Shown here: one piece after another, positions 60,553-64,000 of the stretch
Layout: each line of letters starts with the position of its first letter
How positions within the stretch are numbered: the stretch's first letter is position 1
From: Serinibacter arcticus
Lineage (GTDB): Bacteria > Actinomycetota > Actinomycetes > Actinomycetales > Beutenbergiaceae
Direction of reading: 5' to 3'
NCBI RefSeq assembly: GCF_004786095.1
Contig: NZ_RHPJ01000001.1
Span: forward strand, 372,001 to 436,000
DNA: 64,000 nucleotides
Position numbers and translations under genes: made by a program
Notes under the pieces: generated by a model
What the model was told of the DNA's origin: nothing
The model's database searches: none
The model's input: the letters and a program-made list of their open reading frames with translations, nothing else

Positions 60553-62225
60553 CGGTTCTCCTCACCGGCAGAGGTGGTGGTGGCAGAGCGGGTGGTCGAA
60601 CTCTCGGTCGCCGGGGCGTCGACGGCGTCCGCCGCGGGGGCGTCGAGCACGGCTCCCGCCTCGGCCTCCGCCTCCAGGTCCGCCTCGCCCAGCAGGGTGT
60701 GGTGCTCGGCGGCGCGCTGGCGCGCCTCCTCCGGTCCGATACCGGTCATCATCAGGCCCAGCACGTCGCGGCTCTCACCGCCGGGGACGATCCCGACGAG
60801 CTCGCCGCCGCACATCACGGCGATGCGGTCGCCGAGCGCGAGCACCTCGTCGAGCTCGGTCGAGACGATGACGACGGCGGCGCCCTTGTCGCGCTCGGAG
60901 ACGATCCGGTCGTGCAGGAACTCGATCGAGCCGACGTCGACGCCGCGCGTGGGCTGCGAGGCCACCAGGAGGGACAGCGGGCGGGAGAGCTCGCGGGCCA
61001 GCACGACCTTCTGCTGGTTGCCGCCCGAGAGCGTCCCGACGGCGCGGTCGACCGAGGTGGTGCGGACGTCGAACTCCTTCACGAGCTCGTCGGCGTTGCG
61101 GCGCAGGAAACGCATGTCGAGCGCGCCCCCGCGCGAGACCGGGGCGGCACCGATGCGGTCGAGCACGAGGTTCTCCACGATCGAGAACTCCCCCACGACG
61201 CCGTCGGTGGAGCGGTCCTCCGGCACGTACGCGAGCCCGGAGTCGAGCCGCTCGCGCACACCCTTGCCCTCCAGCGACTCCCCCCGCAGCACGACCGAGC
61301 CGGACGCGGGCTTCTGGATGCCGAGGATCGCCTCGGTGAGCTCGGTCTGGCCGTTGCCCTGGACCCCGGCGACGGCGAGGATCTCGCCGCTCGCCACGGT
61401 GAAGGAGACGTCGTTGACCACCGGCACGCCGTGCGTGTCCCGCACCACGAGGTTGCGCACCTCGAGCACGTCCTCGCGCGGCTGCGCGGGCTCCTTGGCG
61501 ACGCCGAGGCTGACGCTGCGCCCGACCATGAGCGAGGCGAGCTCGGACTCCGTGGCCGACGGCGTCGCGCTGCCCACGACCTTGCCGAGGCGGATGATCG
61601 TGATGCTGTCGGAGACGGCACGGATCTCGCGCAGCTTGTGCGTGATGAACAGGATCGACGTGCCGGCCGCCGCGAGGCGGCGCATGATCTCGATCAGCTC
61701 GTCGGTCTCCTGGGGCGTGAGCACGGCGGTGGGCTCGTCCAGGATGAGGAGCTTGGCGTTGCGGGACAGCGCCTTGACGATCTCGACGCGCTGCTGGACG
61801 CCGACGGGGAGGTCCTCGATCTTCGCGTCGGGGTCGATCGCGAACCCGAGCATCTCCGAGGTCTCCCGCACGATCTGCCGCGCGCGCCTGAGGTCGATGA
61901 GGCCCTTGCCGACGGGTTCCTGGCCGAGGACCACGTTCTCGGCCACCGTGAAGACGGGCACGAGCATGAAGTGCTGGTGCACCATGCCGATGCCCGCCCG
62001 CATCGCGTCGCCAGGGCCGGAGAAGACGACCGGCTCGCCGTCGATGACGATCTGACCGGCGTCGGGCTCGTACAGGCCGTACAGCGTGTTCATCAGGGTG
62101 CTCTTGCCGGCGCCGTTCTCGCCCAGGATCGCGTGGATCTCGCCGGGCTCGACCACCATGTCGATGCCGTCGTTGGCCGTGAACGTTCCGAACCGCTTGG
62201 TGATGCCTCGGAGCTCGAGACGCAT
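60549..62225 (-). CDS. nucleoside ABC transporter ATPase, tandem domains (YufO/NupA-type)
   Basis: The 558-residue ATPase has two ABC domains. Domain 1: LGENGAGKSTLMNTLYG, DLPVGVQQRVEIVKAL, LILDEPTAVLTP. Domain 2: AVAGVQGNGQTELTEAILG, whose Walker A lacks the usual Lys, then LSGGNQQKVVLARELS and SQPTRGVDVGS. That asymmetry is normal for the sugar/nucleoside importer ATPases (RbsA, YufO). The C-terminal tail is Ala/Glu/Asp-rich. ATG at 62225 has GAGGAGG 9 bases upstream. The 174-base gap to the upstream binding-protein gene contains two hairpins. Confidence 0.92.
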   Translation of the reverse strand: MRLELRGITKRFGTFTANDGIDMVVEPGEIHAILGENGAGKSTLMNTLYGLYEPDAGQIVIDGEPVVFSGPGDAMRAGIGMVHQHFMLVPVFTVAENVVLGQEPVGKGLIDLRRARQIVRETSEMLGFAIDPDAKIEDLPVGVQQRVEIVKALSRNAKLLILDEPTAVLTPQETDELIEIMRRLAAAGTSILFITHKLREIRAVSDSITIIRLGKVVGSATPSATESELASLMVGRSVSLGVAKEPAQPREDVLEVRNLVVRDTHGVPVVNDVSFTVASGEILAVAGVQGNGQTELTEAILGIQKPASGSVVLRGESLEGKGVRERLDSGLAYVPEDRSTDGVVGEFSIVENLVLDRIGAAPVSRGGALDMRFLRRNADELVKEFDVRTTSVDRAVGTLSGGNQQKVVLARELSRPLSLLVASQPTRGVDVGSIEFLHDRIVSERDKGAAVVIVSTELDEVLALGDRIAVMCGGELVGIVPGGESRDVLGLMMTGIGPEEARQRAAEHHTLLGEADLEAEAEAGAVLDAPAADAVDAPATESSTTRSATTTSAGEENR

Positions 62226-62325
62226 CGGCGGGCCTCCTCAGGTACTCGTCGCCCACCGCGGGACGGGCGGCGGGGGAAGTCGATGATTCCACACGCACCG
62301 ACGGCGCCCGGACGGGACCGGCGCG

Positions 62326-62357
62326 CCGCGGGGCGGGCCGAGTGGCCCGCCCCGCGG
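62326..62357 (-). terminator. intercistronic hairpin between bmp and the ATPase gene
   Basis: Arms CCGCGGGGCGGGCC (62326-62339) and its complement (62344-62357), 14 bp perfect with loop GAGT. It probably lowers read-through from the abundant binding-protein gene into the transporter genes and protects the 3' end of the former. Confidence 0.6.
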
Positions 62358-62371
62358 TGGTGCTGGTGGTG

Positions 62372-62390
62372 ACCGCTCAGCGCGAGCGGT
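62372..62390 (-). terminator. small hairpin just after the bmp stop
   Basis: ACCGCTC (62372-62378) and GAGCGGT (62384-62390), 7 bp with a 5-base loop, 9 bases past the stop of the binding-protein gene and in tandem with the larger hairpin. Confidence 0.45.
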
Positions 62391-62399
62391 GGCCCCGGA

Positions 62400-63533
62400 T
62401 CACGGGGTGTTGACGGACTCCACGACGAGGTCGCCCGCGATGATCTGGTCGCGGTACTCGGCGATCTTGTCCTGCAGCTCCTGCGGCACGGAGTCGGCGA
62501 AGTCGTGGAACTCGGCCAGGCCGACGCCCTCGTTCTCGAGCGTGCCGACGTACGGCGTCGCGTCGAAGCTGCCCGTGGAGGCCTCCGAGATGGAGTCGAA
62601 GACGGCCTGACCGATCTCCTTCATGACCGAGGTGGCGATGATGTCGCCGTAGTCGGTGGAGTTGAAGCCGTCGGAGTCGACCCAGATCATCGTGGCGCCG
62701 CCGCCCTCGATGGCCGTGGCCGCACCGAGGCCGACCGGACCGGCGACGGGCATGATGACGTCGGCGCCCTGGTCGATGAAGCCCTGGGCCGTGGTGGTGC
62801 CGTTGGCCTGGTTCTCGAAGTCACCGGTGAAGGAGCCCGTCTGGGCCTCCTTGTCCCATCCGAGGAGCGACACGTCGGTGCCGTTGTCCTCGTTGTACTT
62901 CGCGATGCCGTCCGCGTAGCCGTCCATGAAGATCTGGACGGACGGGATCGGCAGGCCGCCGAACGTGCCGACGGTGCCGGACTCGCTGATGCCCGCGGCG
63001 AGGTAGCCGGCGAGGAAGGAGGCCTCGGCCGTGTTGAACAGCAGCGGCTTGACGTTCGGGAGCTCGAGCGGGGAGAAGTCGTCGTTGCTCAGCGAGGAGT
63101 CGATCAGACCGAACTGGATGTCGGTGTTCGCCTCGGCGGCGGACTGGATGGCCGGCTCGAGGAGGAAGCCGACACCGATGATGTAGGTGCAGCCGTCCGC
63201 GATGAGGCTGTCGATGTTGGGACCGTAGTCCGAGTCCGAGGTGGACTCGATCTCGTTGGTCTCGACGCCGAGCTCGTCCGCGGCGCGGTCCATGCCCTCC
63301 TTGCCCGACTGGTTGAACGACTGGTCGTCGTAACCGCCCTGGTCGGAGACCATGCAGGCCTTGAAGCCGTCGACGACGTCGCCGGTGGGGGCAGCAGACG
63401 TCTCGGAGCCGTCCTCGCTCGCGGAGGTCTCGGACGAGCCGCCCGTGGTGGCCTCGTCGGTCGGGGTGCCGCAGGCGGCCAGCGTGAGCGCCACGGCGGC
63501 GGCGCCTGCCACGGCGATGATCGACTTCTTCAC
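62400..63533 (-). CDS. BMP-family nucleoside-binding lipoprotein
   Basis: The 377-residue protein is the substrate-binding component of the importer. It has a lipoprotein signal peptide (MKKSIIAVAGAAAVALTLAAC, lipobox LAAC) followed by a Ser/Thr/Asp/Glu linker. The BMP/Med fold shows DQGGYDDQSFNQSGKEGM, IIGVGFLLEPAIQ, LFNTAEASFLAGYLAAG and VMPVAGPVGLG. BMP proteins bind purine or pyrimidine nucleosides. I chose GTG 63533 (GAGGAG 5 bases upstream) over GTG 63539, which would sit on the ribosome binding site. A possible -10 box, TATGGT, is at 63635-63640. The gap to the next gene (63534-63731) shows nothing else. Confidence 0.92.
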   Translation of the reverse strand: MKKSIIAVAGAAAVALTLAACGTPTDEATTGGSSETSASEDGSETSAAPTGDVVDGFKACMVSDQGGYDDQSFNQSGKEGMDRAADELGVETNEIESTSDSDYGPNIDSLIADGCTYIIGVGFLLEPAIQSAAEANTDIQFGLIDSSLSNDDFSPLELPNVKPLLFNTAEASFLAGYLAAGISESGTVGTFGGLPIPSVQIFMDGYADGIAKYNEDNGTDVSLLGWDKEAQTGSFTGDFENQANGTTTAQGFIDQGADVIMPVAGPVGLGAATAIEGGGATMIWVDSDGFNSTDYGDIIATSVMKEIGQAVFDSISEASTGSFDATPYVGTLENEGVGLAEFHDFADSVPQELQDKIAEYRDQIIAGDLVVESVNTP

Positions 63534-63731
63534 ATGCACTCCTCAGAGTCTTCGTCCCGCCGGGGCGTGACGCGTCTTGGGTCGCTGCGTCGGAGACCGT
63601 CCGCAGGGGGCCGCCTCGCGGGCGGCACCGGCACACCATAGGTCGCGAATGTGTCGGCCGTGTCACGGACTGGGACGATCCAGGTCAATCGTGACCGAAC
63701 CGTGCCCTTCGTGCCTCGGGACCCGTGCGGC

Positions 63732-64000
63732 TCAGACGACGGGCGCGACGATCGGCGCCGGGGCGGGTGCGTGCCCCGCGAGCACCACCGTCCGCGCGAG
63801 CATCCTGGCCCCGATGACGACGGCGCGCTCGTCCACGACGAGGTCGGCGCGGTGCAGGTCGGTCAGGGGCGCTCCCGGCGCGCGCACCCCGAGGCGAACC
63901 ATCGCGCCGGGCACGCGGTGCAGGTACCAGCCGAAGTCCTCGCCGCCGAGCGACTGCTCGGTGAGGTGGACGCCGTCCTCCCCGACGACGTCGCGCGCCG
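63732..64000 (-). CDS. M20-family amidohydrolase, C-terminal end only
   Basis: The frame runs off the right end of the window, so only the last 89 residues are visible. They contain the M20D end signature QSLGGEDFGWYLHRVPGAMV, where the Glu of GGEDF is a metal ligand, followed by RLGVRAPGAPLTDLHRADLV with the final conserved His. The tail is short and hydrophobic (APAPAPIVAPVV). Such enzymes hydrolyse N-acyl amino acids or peptides. M. tuberculosis also has M20 amidohydrolases (Rv3305c, Rv3306c) beside its PNP gene. Confidence 0.85.
   Translation of the reverse strand, partial: ARDVVGEDGVHLTEQSLGGEDFGWYLHRVPGAMVRLGVRAPGAPLTDLHRADLVVDERAVVIGARMLARTVVLAGHAPAPAPIVAPVV

Noticed and set aside
63534-63731. 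Purine riboswitch upstream of the nucleoside-binding protein gene
   Set aside because: I see no conserved three-way-junction elements in the short leader between the possible -10 box and the start codon.

Overview
The window is GC-rich (roughly three quarters G+C by eye), densely packed chromosomal DNA from an actinobacterium. Support comes from actinobacterial signature genes: a WhiB7-type regulator, mycoredoxin, the AdnAB helicase-nuclease, UvrD2, the SigE/RseA/HtrA/TatB module, PPA1309, DUF3107 and DUF3117. A Micrococcales relative (Cellulomonas-like) is my inference, not shown by the sequence. There is no rRNA, CRISPR array, prophage, integrase or transposase. One tRNA is present, an initiator tRNA.

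Layout. 1-2.5 kb: end of an APC permease, a divergent Y-family DNA polymerase and a hypothetical. 2.6-26.4 kb: initiator tRNA, then a block whose gene order matches the Mycobacterium tuberculosis region around Rv3193c-Rv3211: UPF0182, PPA1309, PDZ/Lon-like protein, DUF2342 metalloprotease, ThiF-like protein, WhiB7 with an upstream leader ORF, UvrD2, mycoredoxin, NudC, a kinase-fold protein, AdnB, AdnA, DUF3107, ferritin-like protein and a DEAD-box RNA helicase. 26.4-31.6 kb: lipoprotein, YciO-type protein, MarC, PHP phosphoesterase, Xaa-Pro aminopeptidase and a stress protein. 31.7-46.6 kb: a second block resembling Rv1202-Rv1232: PRC/MgtE-N/CBS protein, DUF1003, Mrp, TatB, HtrA, RseA-like anti-sigma factor, SigE, O-methyltransferase, PepA, DUF3117, LOG and DapE. 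It contains a four-gene ABC-2 exporter plus NarL-type two-component cassette between DUF1003 and Mrp. 46.6-51.3 kb: ABC-F ATPase, an AbiEi/endonuclease-like gene bracketed by a 19-bp direct repeat and palindromes, and an LpdA-type flavoprotein. 51.4-64 kb: nucleoside uptake and salvage: PNP, phosphosugar mutase, adenosine deaminase, a cysteine-protease-like unknown, thymidine phosphorylase, cytidine deaminase, a BMP-type nucleoside ABC transporter, and the end of an M20 amidohydrolase.

How the genes work together. AdnAB, UvrD2 and the Y-family polymerase are DNA repair or tolerance proteins. WhiB7 is probably controlled by translation of its leader ORF. SigE, its zinc-type anti-sigma factor, HtrA and TatB form one overlapping envelope-stress operon. 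The BMP transporter imports nucleosides, which deaminases and phosphorylases split to base and sugar phosphate; the mutase can convert (deoxy)ribose-1-phosphate to the 5-phosphate. A feature across the window is a -10-like hexamer (TANNNT or CANNNT) ending 6-8 nt before the start codon of about 17 genes, the signature of leaderless transcription.
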